Below are positions 1-11,582 of a stretch of 64,000 bases of DNA, in pieces (the stretch's first letter is position 1; each line of letters starts with the position of its first letter). Below the pieces are notes generated by a model. That model was not told the origin of the DNA, did no database searches, and saw only the letters and a program-made list of their open reading frames with translations. A program made the translations under genes and the position numbers. The stretch comes from Microcebus murinus (Eukaryota; Chordata; Mammalia; Primates; Cheirogaleidae), in contig NC_134120.1 in assembly GCF_040939455.1 (NCBI RefSeq), positions 1,418,501 to 1,482,500 on the forward strand, in the 5' to 3' direction.

Positions 1-1189
1 AAGCTGTTACTTTCTCGTTTTCAATTAAATCCAGCAACATGCATCCCACTAAGCCTCCCAGCGCCCCCCACCTCCGAGGCGGCCGGCACTTTGGCAACGG
101 CAGGGAGGCCTGTCCCAGGCCACGGGCGTCCCCAGGGTGCCGAGGGGCTCGTGGCATATTGCATTTCCTGTTCTTCCATGACTGAAAAAATTCTGAGTTA
201 GAAAAAATAATTCCAATTAAAATTCGTATGTATAGACACAGAAACTTGTGCTCTGCTTAATTCTCCCTCTGCTCTAATCATAATTAACCTTGTGAGAAAC
301 CTGCAGATGCAAAGTAAGACTGAATTGCCCAAACGATTGGTCTGTGGGAGACCGGCCACCTGGGCGTGGGGTCTGGCCTCGTTGGTGAACGTCTGAACAC
401 AACATGTGCAACTTATATCTTTGATATTTATGAGATTGGTTATATTTAACATGGCCAGTGCTATATTTTCCTGTGTTCACGGGTACTCCAATGGTGAACG
501 GTTGTGCTCATGATGTAAAAGAATGTGCCAAGAGTAGATCTAATGAATTATTTGGTTAAAAAGAACTACAGGATGGAACTGCTGCAATATATAAGGAAAC
601 TTCTTATTTTTTTAAAGCAATAATGCAGAGGTAATTTTAGAAGAAATGAGGTAGGATTAAGGAGAAAAGAAAGTAATTGAGAAAAAAGCTATAACTGATA
701 TTAAATGCAGATTAAAATCTTTGCAGACCTAAGAGATTCATTATAGCTCCTGTTTTTAAAATTCCAAATTTATTTACATATAATTCAAGGGTATTTTCAT
801 ATATACTCTTTTGAAAGGAGATACCATGTCTCATAGTTTGAGAATTTTTTTCTGTAATGAGGCCTTTAAATATTCTTTTTATTTTCTAAGCGTGCCATAT
901 TCATCGAGTCTACTACCTATCCAGCAAGAAGCCTGTGGCTTTTTTATATTATATTTATCATTCCATTACATGCCTTTAATTATTTGCTCTGAAATCCTTA
1001 CAGATTTGAATATATAAATATATATCACTAGATAGCTTTTAGCAAAACTATTTTTCTCTAAATTTAGTTGATTGTTTTTTTTCTACAAATGCATTCATTT
1101 TATAACAGCAAAAGTGCTGACTGGGAAATATTCTTCTTGGGCTGTATTCGTTCTGAGAGTCTGTTCTCTCCCAGGTGACCACGCAACCT
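1..1189. other. AT-rich unique intergenic DNA
   Basis: This stretch holds no coding frame of note and no transposon I can recognise. The first 180 bases are GC-richer, and the rest is AT-rich with short poly-A and poly-T runs and a TATATA-type stretch near 1008-1026. Open frames here are under 90 codons and have no family resemblance. It is best read as the flank of the candidate regulatory element that follows. Confidence 0.6.
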
Positions 1190-1600
1190 TCCTAAATTTA
1201 ATTGCCGTATGCCATATCAAACTAATCATTGTACGAGTAATAAATCATGCCCTATTAAAGAAACTAAATTTTCTGGACCTTAAGATCGGAAAATTATTAA
1301 CCTAATTCTTTACAAATTGGACAGAAGATAATATCTGATAATCCATTAGGCACAACTTAATCAATGTCTTCCATCATAATGCAAAATGCGCTGATAAGAA
1401 CTCAAGCCCTGTTGATTAAAAGAGTATGATGTAACAGCCTCTATATTTCAGATTACTTGAACTGAATATCCTGCTAATATAACAAGCCAATAAATTAGAT
1501 TATCCAGATCCATCTAAAAGTCTATTAATGTTACAATAAAACAAAATATATTATAAAATCTAACCTAATACATAATTAATATTAGGCTCACAATAGGATT
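1190..1600. promoter_or_regulatory. Candidate conserved non-coding element
   Basis: About 400 bases of balanced, repeat-free sequence rich in homeodomain-type cores (ATTA, TAAT, GATTA) and TTGATTAA-like words, without the low-complexity runs on either side. It has no coding frame. This texture is typical of deeply conserved vertebrate enhancers, but conservation is inferred here and not measured. It could be neutral AT-rich DNA. Confidence 0.4.
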
Positions 1601-2740
1601 TAAGTAGAAAGAATGATTTTACATAGTGTCTTGATTGTAGAAAGGTGTTTGGTTTTAAGTTACAGTAGTCGGTCTATATTCTTTCTTTTTTTTTTAAGCT
1701 ACCTTTGAAATGAAATTACTGTAGTAATATACATATTCACATGACCTGGAGCCTCTGTCTGGACTTAAATACACTGAACAATATGGCACTAAATTCAATG
1801 CCCTTGTCCTTGTTAGATTGACCCAAATTTTTAAAAATGGAATACTACAACATGTAATTTTATTTCAAATTAAGGGACTTTTTTTTTTCCTCTTTATATA
1901 TATATTTTTAAGTGCAAAGTGTTTCGTCCTTGTATCTGTAACATTTATTTTTCACAATACCATCTGTCTTAGCCTCAGCTACCTTCTTTCTTCTGAACCC
2001 TAAATGCTTATTGTGGCATATCTGTGTAGCTTTTTCTATACAGTATGTATCTTTGTGAAATTGGGCAATTTGTACGTGTAGCATAGTGAGTTTTACATCA
2101 TTTATACTTACCCTGATGGTCCAGAAGTTGCTTTCAGGAGGAGACATTCACTTATATATATACCCCAAAATGCAAAAACAACCTGTGTGGGCTGGTTTAT
2201 TTGCGTATAACCTTGAGGGCGGACCTGCTCTGTCAGGCGGAGACGGGTTTGCTACCCTACATTCTTCCTTCCCATTAAAGGTTAAATTTCCTTTATTATA
2301 TAAATACAAATGTTTTTTTTCCAATTGTCATAAATCATGGACTATGATTTTACAAATGTAATCTTCTATTGTATAATAAAGTACTAGCATATTAAAAAAA
2401 TAATATTCTTATTACAATGCATAAAACTAAAGGTTTTTATAGGGTAGGGGCACTAAAAGTAGGCAAATTTTGCCTATCTGGCAGTGGGAGGCAAGAAACT
2501 TGTTTGGTGCTGTGGTAAGTGTGATGAATGTTAACCATGTGAAATGGAGCGATTTGCCCCCTTAAAGAAGAACCGATGGTATCTAAATAGTCCTCGTTTC
2601 CAGTTATAAAAAGGTCTTCCAATCTGAACAGACAAAGCTATTCTACCACTTCTATTTGTTTAAGAAAATAGGTCTAAATTGATGAAACTAATCATTTTAT
2701 CCTAAGTGCTCCTTTTAAAGACAACTGCTGATTGCCTGCC
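1601..2740. other. AT-rich unique intergenic DNA
   Basis: No gene or recognisable dispersed repeat. Contains poly-T runs near 1687 and 1881, a short TA repeat near 2154, and AT-rich text with scattered TAAT motifs. The longest open frames (61-91 codons) show no domain and no compositional sign of coding. Confidence 0.6.
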
Positions 2741-3270
2741 CCTTTGAAGCTGTAGCTGAGCCCGAGATGGTGCAGAATAACCATCTTGCCAGTTGTCACA
2801 ACTATTTGCTCATTCTTTAATTAAACATAATATAGAAAACAGTATAATTCACATCTAATTAGAAATCAACTTCTCTAGACTGTGACTCTTCCCAAAACTG
2901 GTCTCGAGGATCCTGGTTTAATGTCCATACTGTCTGAAGAGGTTATTTTTCCCTTTGCCTGCCTCCATTTCATCTCTAAAATTACTGCACCTAATTTCTT
3001 GATTTTTTAAGAAGGAAAAAAAATTTTTTTTTGAGCTACATTGTGTTCCTCTGCAAGAGGTAATGATGATGATGTCGGCAGAGGAAATTGTCACTTCCAG
3101 GCTGCTCTCATTAGAACGACTGTGCTCGGGAGCGTGAGTCTACTTGGTACCCGATTAACGCTGGTTTTCCACTCAGGGGAAAAGACAATGAACACACATA
3201 AATGCTGAGATCACAGCGATGTGCCACGTTCACACTCCACCTGATCGTCTAGAAGGTGTTTAAATAATTC
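2741..3270. promoter_or_regulatory. Candidate conserved non-coding element
   Basis: Repeat-free sequence of mixed composition with homeodomain-like words (TCTAATTA, TTTAATTAAAC) near 2816-2865. A second part at about 3050-3240 contains a short GATGAT repeat and CpG-bearing, enhancer-like text. No coding frame. The call rests on texture alone and needs a cross-species alignment. Confidence 0.4.
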
Positions 3271-5190
3271 GCAGGTATATTTACCGGGTGTTTATTTGTC
3301 AGGCCGTGTTGCATAGTTGCTCTTTCACACATTTGGAGACATGTTTGGCTGATGTCTCCATTACATGTTTCCCAGTCTCGGAAGGAAGGCACTTGTTGCC
3401 TACGTGGATTTTCTGGTGGTGAACAGGAGGCAGAAGAGCTCCAGGGCTTCCCTCATTCAGCAGGTCTTCACTGGGTGCCTAAGAAATGCAGGTGCTGAAA
3501 ATCCCACGGTCACACTAGCAAGGAACTTCCAGATCCAGTGTGAAAAGGACAAATCGACCCACATCCAGGGCCCCTCTTGCCAAACAGAGCACAGAGGGCA
3601 GTGGGTGGGACGGTGGGTGGGGCGGGGGCGGGGTGGAGCAGGGCTGGCACGGGGCTGGGAAGGAGATGAGGTCCCTGGGACGCACAGGATTTAGGGGAAA
3701 CTTCCGAAGGGAGCTGAACCGGGAAGGAGATGCCCTTTTGCACATGGCCAGGGAGGAAAGGCAGGTCTATAGCCATGCCTGGGATGTGTGCTTTGTTGGT
3801 AATTGCCACTTAAGGCCAGGTTTTGTCCCTGTCATGTCTCCGGATGTCTGGCAACTGCAGCAGGGAGGATGCATCACGCAGAGCAAAAACACAGACTGTG
3901 GAACAGGCCTGGGAGAAAAAGGAAGTTGGGGACATTCCTTTGGGAGCTCCACAGCAGAAGACAGTGGGTCTAGATTTGGGGAACTCTTCCTAGCCTGACC
4001 CTAAAACTGGAGCTGCCAGAGTCTTCCTCACACCTGGTGCCTGCTGTGCCACTCCCGCCTGCCGGTCCCGTCCCCCCTGCCACCCCTCCTTCCCGCCTGC
4101 TCTCTCCCTGCAGGCCCTGCAGGCTCCCAATTCGAGATGCCAGTGGCTATACGCCCAGAATCCCTTTTTCCCGGAGCATTGAACTCTAAAGGAGAAAGTG
4201 GCTGCACAAATCCACTTACTAAATTAATGATAGCGTCAACTTGCCTTTCCCACGTCGTCTGGTCTCCCCAAGTCTGTCAGGGAGCAGCAGGAGAACAGAG
4301 TGACAGGGCCACAGACGCTCGCCGGCAGAGGGACGCGGGGGCACAGGCAGGCGCCAAGACCTTCCCCTGGGGGAGGGGGCGGGGAAGGCGTCGACTGAAG
4401 GCAGAGGGGACATGGGCTCCCAGGGCTGGAAACTTCCAGCAAGGGAGAAGCAGGTGCAGGACATGCGCCCGGAGGCCTCACGCAGCCACGGAAGGGGCCG
4501 GCGCAGAGCAGCAGGAGGCAGGCGGCCGCGTTGCTATTCGTTCCTGCAGCTCCTCCACCCCCGGGAGCGAGCGTGCAGGGGACTTTCTGTCCCTTCCCAG
4601 GGGCATGCAAGCTAGCCTGGTCCCAGGCAGGCTGGCACGCTCGTGCGGTTGGCGAGACGCGCCTGCTCGGGCCTGGAAAGCCCCTTGGGTGCCGGTTCAA
4701 AGCCAGCCCAGGCGCCAGCACGTTTGGGAGAGAGCAGTCATGCAAATGCGCCGTCTCCGGCTGGGGTCACGGAAGTGGACAGAGCCACTCTGTGTCTGTG
4801 TGGCTCGCTGCCACCGACAGCGAGGTGCCCCCGGCAGCTATCCCTGCTGGAGAACGCTGCCTTGGTGACCCGGATGATGTCAGGGGAACCGATTCCCACT
4901 CCAACGAGCGGGGCGAGCGACTGTGTGTTTCTGCCCAGCGTGGATCTGAGCTGACGGTCCTGAACAGCCTCTCGCGGAGGCTGTGTGTTCCTGTCCTGGC
5001 CCCGCCGTCCAGGAGAAAACAGCCTGTTCACAGTGAGGGGGAGTCCATGGCTTTCTTTATTTCCATATTAGGGAATACTAACGTCCCCACCAGAGAAACA
5101 GCAGCACAGACTTTTCCTGAGAAAAGGGAGAAGGAAAAGAGTAAAGAAAGAAGTCTGGAACCAGGAGCTGACGCGGCTCGCCGTCAGCGA
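3271..5190. other. GC-rich unique intergenic DNA
   Basis: After a short AT-rich lead the sequence becomes strongly GC-rich with many CpG dinucleotides. Several long open frames exist on both strands (for example 4137-4868 and 4531-5274 on plus, 4236-4745 on minus). They overlap one another, are rich in Arg, Pro, Gly and Ala, and have no family resemblance, which is what GC-rich non-coding DNA produces. No dispersed repeat was recognised. Confidence 0.55.
3600..3642 (+). other. G-quadruplex-prone G-tract cluster
   Basis: A run of closely spaced G-triplets and longer G-runs on the plus strand (GGGTGGGA, GGTGGGTGGGG, GGGGGCGGGG), with loops of one to four bases. This meets the usual sequence rule for an intramolecular G-quadruplex. 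The same bases contain GC-box-like GGGGCGGGG words, so a transcription-factor role is an alternative. Confidence 0.6.
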
Positions 5191-5400
5191 TGGCAGGGGC
5201 AGGCTGGGCATTTGGGGAAGGCGGTATGTGACTATGCATCGCGAAGGCGAGAAATTCGCAAAATATTTCTGTAGCTTTTTGAAAACTGATTTCATTGGAG
5301 CAGCATCTCTTTCTTAAGGGGATCATGAACAATACATATTTTAATATGCAAACAGATGTGCGTGTGTTGCTCTGCACTCCTGGCACTCTGTCCCCTGAAA
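5191..5400. promoter_or_regulatory. Possible small conserved non-coding element
   Basis: A short AT-leaning island inside GC-rich DNA. It has words such as GAAATTCGCAAAATATTT and a TTTTAATATGCAAA octamer-like stretch near 5340. No repeat and no coding frame. The sharp contrast with the surrounding GC-rich text is the only evidence. Confidence 0.3.
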
Positions 5401-7281
5401 TAATGGTCGTGCTGTCCTCTGCTGGGAGGAGGCACCTTCGCCAGGCAGTGTCCTGGCCCGGGAGCCGCAGGCGTCAGGGTTCGGGGTGCGGGAAGGGGTT
5501 TCGGGGAGGAAACAGCCACCGCAGCAGCTTTGCACGCTGGGCCAGCGACTGTGTGACAACAGGAGGAAAGTCTGTGAGAGAGAACTTCGAAAAGGCCACG
5601 GACGAGGGCTGTGTCTCCCGCAGGACAAGGTGGAGCTGGACACGCGCCTGTGTCTGCGCATGGAGACCGTGGCTGTGGACCGCGGGAGCCGGCTGAGGGT
5701 GCCAAGCTCTGCTGCGTGGGGAGAGAGCCCGACGCCGTCCCCCGCTGCACCGGAGGGCTGCTGGGAAGGGCCGCAGCTCCAAGGGGCTCTGAGTCCTGGC
5801 AGCCTGTCTGGGCCCGCACGCGGCCGGGGAGCAGCCGCCAGCAGAGTCCTGAGCCTGCACACCTGAGCGTGGGCTGAGACGGTGCAGGCTCAACACCCCG
5901 GTCCCCAGCAGAGGGGGCCACCGGACGCCGTCTCGCTTGAGCTCGCTCACGGCAGTCACGCTGGAGCCGGATCAGAGCCCCCGACCTCTGGGCACAGCGC
6001 TCGGGCTCCGTTATCTGCAGGGAAGCTCGGCTGCCTCCCCAGACCTTCACCCCTGACCCTCCCGTAAACCCGGCTCCCGTGCGGGACGGCAGGCCCGACG
6101 CGCAAGACATGCTTTATTGCTTTATTTGCTTCTCAGCTAGACCCAGGACCCCGCCTGGCCTTCCGGGGCGGCTGGTCCAGCAGAGCACTTTGTGTTCACT
6201 CTATCTGCTTATTTTTACGGTTTTATCTTCGCCTTTTATTGAGTGATTTTTTTTTTAGTTCATTTTACCTTGTTTTTTTCTCTTTTACCTGTAACTTTTA
6301 CATGGGGAGTAAGAGGCGACGGCTGCAGATGTGAAGGCAGGTGCTGGGCCGCGAGGGGAGGCCCGTGTCTTCCGTGAGCCGCCGGTCCAGCGCTTTGCTG
6401 GCCCGAGGGCGGGTCCTGGAGCCAGGTACAGCCCCACCAGAAAAGCCTCCTGGTGATGGGTTCCAGAAACGCACTACAGCCGTGTGCTGTGGTCACGCCT
6501 GTCCCTGCGCTGCACTTCTCTGATCCCCTCCGGCGAGGCTGCAGGGCCTGACGCAGCCTGAGAAGTCCGGCCCAGCACGGCTCAGCTTACCCTCTCGGCT
6601 GTCCACACGCAAGCCCTCGGCGCTGGCCAAGCCCACGGCGCTGGCCAAGCCCACGGTTCCTGCTCCACGGTGGGCGCACCCCCGCCTTTGCCCGCAGTGC
6701 TCCTTGCTGGGGTGCTGCCTACTTTTATCTCCGCTCAGCTGTGATCCCCCCCACGCCTCCTTGTGCCGCGCACCCCTTAGGCTACTGGCCCCACCGAGCC
6801 TTGGGCCGGCACTATTTTGGAGTCTACACATGTCAGCTTGTAACCTCTGCTCTCATGCGTATGCTCACGTAACTCTTGAAAATCTGTTTATGATGCACGT
6901 CCGACCCACAAGGATCTTCCTGACTCATTAGAACGTCTCACATGTGCACACGTCAAGACCAGGAAAAGCAGGAGGAAGGTCACCTGGGAGTCTACACCCC
7001 CCTTGTGACGAAGGGTCCACTTGGACTCGCGTCGGACTCTGGGTCAGGCGCTGGCTCCAGGAGGAACGCCTGGACAGACACATTGGGGACCGAAACCCCA
7101 CACTGTGCGGAGCCTGTGCTCCACTTCTGTCCGCGCAGACCCCGGACTCCGACCCAAAGACGGATATTTGACAGCGCCTGCTGTGCGGGTCTGCGTTTGA
7201 GTTCGGGGAGTCACTGTGGGGTGAGTGTGCGAGGGAGAAATGACGCTGGCCTTGGGGGCTGAAAACAGCCTCAAAAGGGAG
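5401..7281. other. GC-rich unique intergenic DNA
   Basis: CpG-containing GC-rich sequence, interrupted by an AT-rich, T-rich patch at about 6105-6300. Long overlapping open frames on both strands (for example 5292-6110 minus, 272 codons) lack homology-like features and are composition artefacts. A 19-bp direct duplication, GCTGGCCAAGCCCACGGC and one more base, occurs twice in tandem at about 6618-6656. No dispersed repeat was recognised. Confidence 0.55.
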
Positions 7282-7720
7282 CGGTGGTGGCACGTGTGAC
7301 AGGCCGAGGGGCACGTGTGATGGTCCGGGCGGCATGTGTGACATCCAGGTGGCATGTGGGACAGTTGGGCGGCACCTGTGACAGTCGGGTGGCACATGTG
7401 ACAGTCGGGCGGCACTGTGACTGGGCGGCACGTGTGACAGGTACATGTGACAGTCAGGCGGCACATGTGACAGTCGGACAGCATGTGTGACAGTCCATGT
7501 GGCACATGTGACACTTGGGCGGCACTGTGACTGTCTGGGCGGCACGTGTGACAGGTACATGTGACAGTCGGGCGGCACATGTGACAGTCCATGTGGCACG
7601 TGTGACAGTTGGGCGGCACGTGTGACAGTCCGGGAGGCACGTGTCACAGGCGGCACGTGTGACAGTCTGGGCAGCATGTGTGACAACTGGGCGGCATGAG
7701 TGACAGCCGGTGGCACTTGG
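7282..7720. repeat. 20-bp minisatellite with CACGTG/CACATG cores
   Basis: About 22 imperfect tandem copies of a unit close to GGCGGCACGTGTGACAGTCC. Most units hold a CACGTG or CACATG E-box core. Two longer segments, about 7407-7475 and 7517-7588, repeat the same unusual series (short GGCACTGTGACTG unit, full unit, GGTACATGTGACAG unit, full unit), so the array has a higher-order period of about 110 bp. The array lies within a 326-codon minus-strand open frame at 6928-7908, which is a by-product of the repeat. I see no sign of selection for coding. Confidence 0.92.
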
Positions 7721-7899
7721 GGTCCTGAGGCTGCTCTAGCAACTTGCGACAAAGCGGGGCAGAGGCAACACGGCGAGTCCTCCCGCAGCCCCGGCCTGGA
7801 CGTTTGCAGCTGAGAAGCCAGCAGGACCTGCTCCCCGGAAGGACCTAGAAGAGGTTGCGCCCCGCCTTTTCCAGCTCGGAGGCACCTCGCCCCTGCGCT

Positions 7900-8180
7900 T
7901 GCAGACACACGAACACAACCTGCCTCGTCTGCACAAGGCCGTTTCCCGAGTGTGACTCTCTCTGTTCGCGGCGTTCTCCTCTCTGTGCCTGTGTCCAGGT
8001 CTCTCTCTTCTCAAAAGCGCACCCGTGGTGGACGGGGCCCACCAAGTCCAGTGTGGCCCCATGTTCACGTGGCTTCACCTGCAAGGCCCTGCCTCCAGAT
8101 GCGGCGTGAGCTCCTGTGTGCACGCGGGTTCTGGAGGCCCCCGTTCAGTCCAGCGCAGTCAGGTACCACAGGAAAGCACT
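7900..8180 (+). mobile_element. Degraded MaLR (MLT1-like) LTR fragment
   Basis: The text around 7975-8105 follows the second half of MLT1-type LTRs as I know it: a TGTGTCCAGGT-like phrase, a TTCTCAAAAG step, a GGGCCCACC step and a CACCTGCAAGGCCC-like step. Divergence is high and both ends are unclear. This is recognised from memory of the family, not from an alignment. Confidence 0.4.
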
Positions 8181-10218
8181 GACTCGGCGGCACAGGGCAG
8201 GAGCAGTGTGTTTTGAAAAAGGAACTTCTTTTCTGCTGTGACAGGTAGTTTTAATCTTTTATAAAGTGGGGGTGACACAGAGATCTGGGCAGGTGGGGCG
8301 GGGCGCACGGCTGGGGACCCGGGGCAGGAGACCTGGGCTTCTCCTGGTCCTCCCTCCGTTCCAGGGTCTCGGGCGAGCCAGTTAACCTCCCGGAGACCCC
8401 GCGCTGTCAGGCGCGATTACCCGACAGACGTTTGCTTCGGAGTTATCAGGCTCTGGGCACGGACTCTGCCCTTAAGAAGCCCGTGATCTGTGAGAGTCGA
8501 CTAATTCGATGTGACAAGAGAATATGTAAAAGGCAGGAAAGAAAAGAGGTAAGTGGACAACAGTCATTCCCGTGCCTGCCGAGGGCTGGGGACAGAGGCT
8601 CGACCGAGGGGAGGGGACAGGTGCGCAGAAGAGAGGGGCTCAGCCCCTGCCGTGGGGTGACAGAGACCAAAGGCCGAGCGTTTGGGAGCAGCTGGTGGCT
8701 CGGCCCTCGGGTGGGTGTGTGGACCAGCAGCAGAGTCCCCTGGCTGTGTGGCCATCCCAGGCATAAGAGCGGCCTCACAGACCGGTGGCCTGGGCTCTGT
8801 GCTTTGACACCATGGATGCCCTTTGGAATGAATGACGGTCTGGCTCAGGAGCCGAACCTGGGGCTCCTCTGGTCCTGCTGCTGAGATGCTGGGGCCGGCG
8901 GGAGAGGCCAGTGCCGAGGTCAGTGGGGAACAGGGCAGGGAGAGGGACCAGCCGAGGGGAGGAGGGCTTGGTGGGGCCGGAGGAAGGTTCGATCGGGAGA
9001 ACCGCGCGTCCCGAGGTGCGAGGGGAGAGTCTGGGGAGTTTGCTTCTGACCACAGCTCCTTTCCTCAGAACCAGGAGGCTGCACAGCCGCTGGAAGCCCG
9101 CGGGTGGCTGGGGTGGAGACAGGGGCAAGAGCTGCCCGGGGAAAGGACTGTACGTGCTGGGACGCGTCCGTCCTCTGTCCGTTCGGCACCCTTCCCTGCT
9201 CCCACCTGAGCACCACCACGTCCCACGGTGCCTCCTTGAGCAGCAAGTCGGAATCGCCAAACTCAGGGCCTGGAGCGGGAAGAAAGAAAAGGGAAGCTCA
9301 CGTGTTCTGCATTCCAAGGGGAGGTTTTTCAAACACCTCACACCCAAACGAGAGGTGACTGGAGGTGAAGCTCTGAGTCCTGGCGGTCCTCAGGGGACAG
9401 GCACGGCTCTGGGGAGGGGGCCCAGGACCACCAGCCAGTGCCAGCCCATCCCCTGCCATCCCAGGACACGGAGCACCCAGGCAGGTGGGCGCTGCTTCGA
9501 GAACACGCTCCGGACCGTCCTGTGTCCAGGGCCGGGGGCCTCGGGGGCCCTCAGCCGTCGACGTCACTGCCCGGGGGCCTGAGCCAGGCAGAGCTGACAC
9601 GGCGGCATCTGTCCTGCGTTTCCTCCCCGGCGGCGCGCCTGGGGGCTGGGCACAGCAGACAGCAAACAGCCCGGCCTCTGAGCTCCTCCTCTCACACGAC
9701 TCACGATTAAATCCCTCCCAATCAAAGCGACAGATGAAACGTGTTTATTAATAAAAGTCCCATCAGGAAGATTGGAGACGAATGATTAGTAACACCCACC
9801 CCGTCTTACTTAGAGACAGACCCCCTCATGGAGAGGCATCTGTGGAGGGCGGGAATTCCCGAGCAGGTTGGGATGGAAGCATCTGGAAGCTGTTTGCGAT
9901 CTGGATGAGGAGTCAAGCTGCACACAGACACCGCCTCCAGCCTCAAGGCCGCTCTGCGGAGGGGAGTCGCTGCTTGTTTACAGCGCGACCTTCCCTGCGC
10001 TTGTTATCTGTTTTATTTCCTCCTCGGTCCCCGCTCCCCGCCATCCGTGTGCAATTACGTCTGCACAGACGTGCCAGCTGCAGGGCCTGTTTGCCGCGCC
10101 CACCCCGCAAGCTGTCGGGGCGGGGAGCAGGAGGCGGGGCACAGTGCTCACGCATCTCCGTATCTGGGGTGCAGCAGGCCAGCCCGAGGAAGCAGGAGAG
10201 AAACCTGGCCCTTAAAGA
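8181..10218. other. GC-rich unique intergenic DNA with MIR-like trace
   Basis: Mostly unique GC-rich DNA. At about 8325-8410 the order of words (GAGACCTGGGCTTCT, GAGCCAGTTAACCTC, CGGAGACCCC) resembles a very old plus-strand MIR. At 8447-8530 there is a phrase like that of an ancient LINE-type repeat (CCCTTAAGAAGCCC). A short AT-rich patch at 9700-9800 looks like a small conserved element. The open frames (for example 8911-9582) are long only because of GC content. Confidence 0.45.
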
Positions 10219-10326
10219 TGCACACACATGCACACATGCATGCACGCACATGAAAACACGTGTGCACAGTGCACGCATGCATGTATACGCATACACATGC
10301 ATGCATGTGCACACATGCACACACAG
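10219..10326. repeat. CA/TGCA microsatellite, alternating purine-pyrimidine
   Basis: A 108-base stretch made almost wholly of CA, TG and TGCA words (CACACATGCACACATGCATG and similar), broken once by TGAAAACACG. The strict purine-pyrimidine alternation makes it a Z-DNA candidate. Its imperfect units suggest an old, stabilised microsatellite. Confidence 0.85.
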
Positions 10327-11582
10327 GCCTCACTCTCCCTGTCCCATCACTGGCTTGTCTCCCTATAGGCGCAAACACTGCACTCATAGGTCCCCGGTTT
10401 CCACATCTGGAAACATTCTCTGGGGGGGCCTTCTGTGAATGTTGCCCATTCAGGAGTTTTAAAGAGCAATTACTCCAAGCCCATACCTACCCGCTGGGTA
10501 ACAGCAAAGTGTCTTCGTTTCCCACTGGTCACCCAGAGACCATAAAGTGTGGTCACCGGTCCCCAGTTTTTGACAGGAGTTCATGCCTTTGCTCCTTAAA
10601 AGAATAATCACTTGAAAAAAATCACCCTGGCAGATAAGTGAGTGGATTTGCGTGGAGCCCAACACACAGGGCAGCCCCACAGGCCGGTGTGCACCTGGCA
10701 CGGGCCCTGCGGGTGCTCTCCATGGTGCTGCTGAGGGGCAGGACAGATCCAGGCCGCACAAAAAGCAAACACGCAGGTGGGCAGGTGGCTTGTACATCAG
10801 CCCAGGAACCTGGTTCGCCTGGTCAAGTTCTTCGGAGAATCCGTCTATACCTGGCTGTGGAGTAGCTTTGGGGCATCCCTTCCACACCGGCGATATCGGG
10901 GAACCGAACCTGAGACGAGGCTCCCGGCAAAAGCCCAGGTGAGAACTCCACCTCGGCAATTGCGTGCGTCGCTGTGTCTTGTCTAAAGCTGGAGGTGACC
11001 TTGGGGTTTGAGAGAACCAGCGGGACCCTGAAGCCTAAAGGAAAAACTAACGGAGTGAACTCCAGCAAGAGCATGCGGAACGGAGCAGGGCAGAATCCAG
11101 ACACAGCCAGACGCGGCGTGGACGTCTTCCACCTGCTCTCTGGGGGCCACTTCCCCCAGGCAGGTGACATGGGTCAGTGTATCCACCTGTGGCCTTTCTC
11201 ACCTGCTGCACCCACAGAAGGTGCTCTCCGCGCTCGACACTTACCTCCATGCTAAGCCAAGCCCCAAGGCCGGCACAGCCCTCCGCTGCGAGTGCCATCC
11301 GCCCGTGCGGCCCGGCTGTGGGGTGGCGGCAGGGACCACGTCTCTCCTCGACTTCCTCTCGCAGGTCTGTAAGGCAACGCGGGCTGGGCCTGCCGGGAGC
11401 CTCCGCTGTACTTAGGGCCCAGCCCTTGTCAGCCCCTCTGCGTCAGGGTCCCACACCTGCTGGTCCAGGTGGGCCTTACCTGGTCCACCCTTCCTGCCCC
11501 GGAGGGCAGGAGACAGTGAGGACCCCAGAGGGGAAGCCCCGAACGTGGAGACGCCCCAGATGTGGAAGGAGTCAACCTAGAG
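10327..11582. other. GC-rich unique intergenic DNA
   Basis: No dispersed repeat or gene recognised. The composition is moderately GC-rich, and open frames on both strands (up to 171 codons at 11177-11692) run into the L1 fragment that follows or lack any family signature. Confidence 0.55.

Noticed and set aside
4137..5274. Chain of plus-strand frames of 243 and 247 codons
   Set aside because: Overlapping in different frames in GC-rich DNA, Arg/Gly/Pro/Ser-rich, with matching frames on the other strand. No family recognised.
6928..7908. Minus-strand open frame of 326 codons with repeated Cys, His and Pro motifs
   Set aside because: It overlaps the 20-bp minisatellite. The repeats come from the DNA array, other frames there are also open, and no domain is recognisable.
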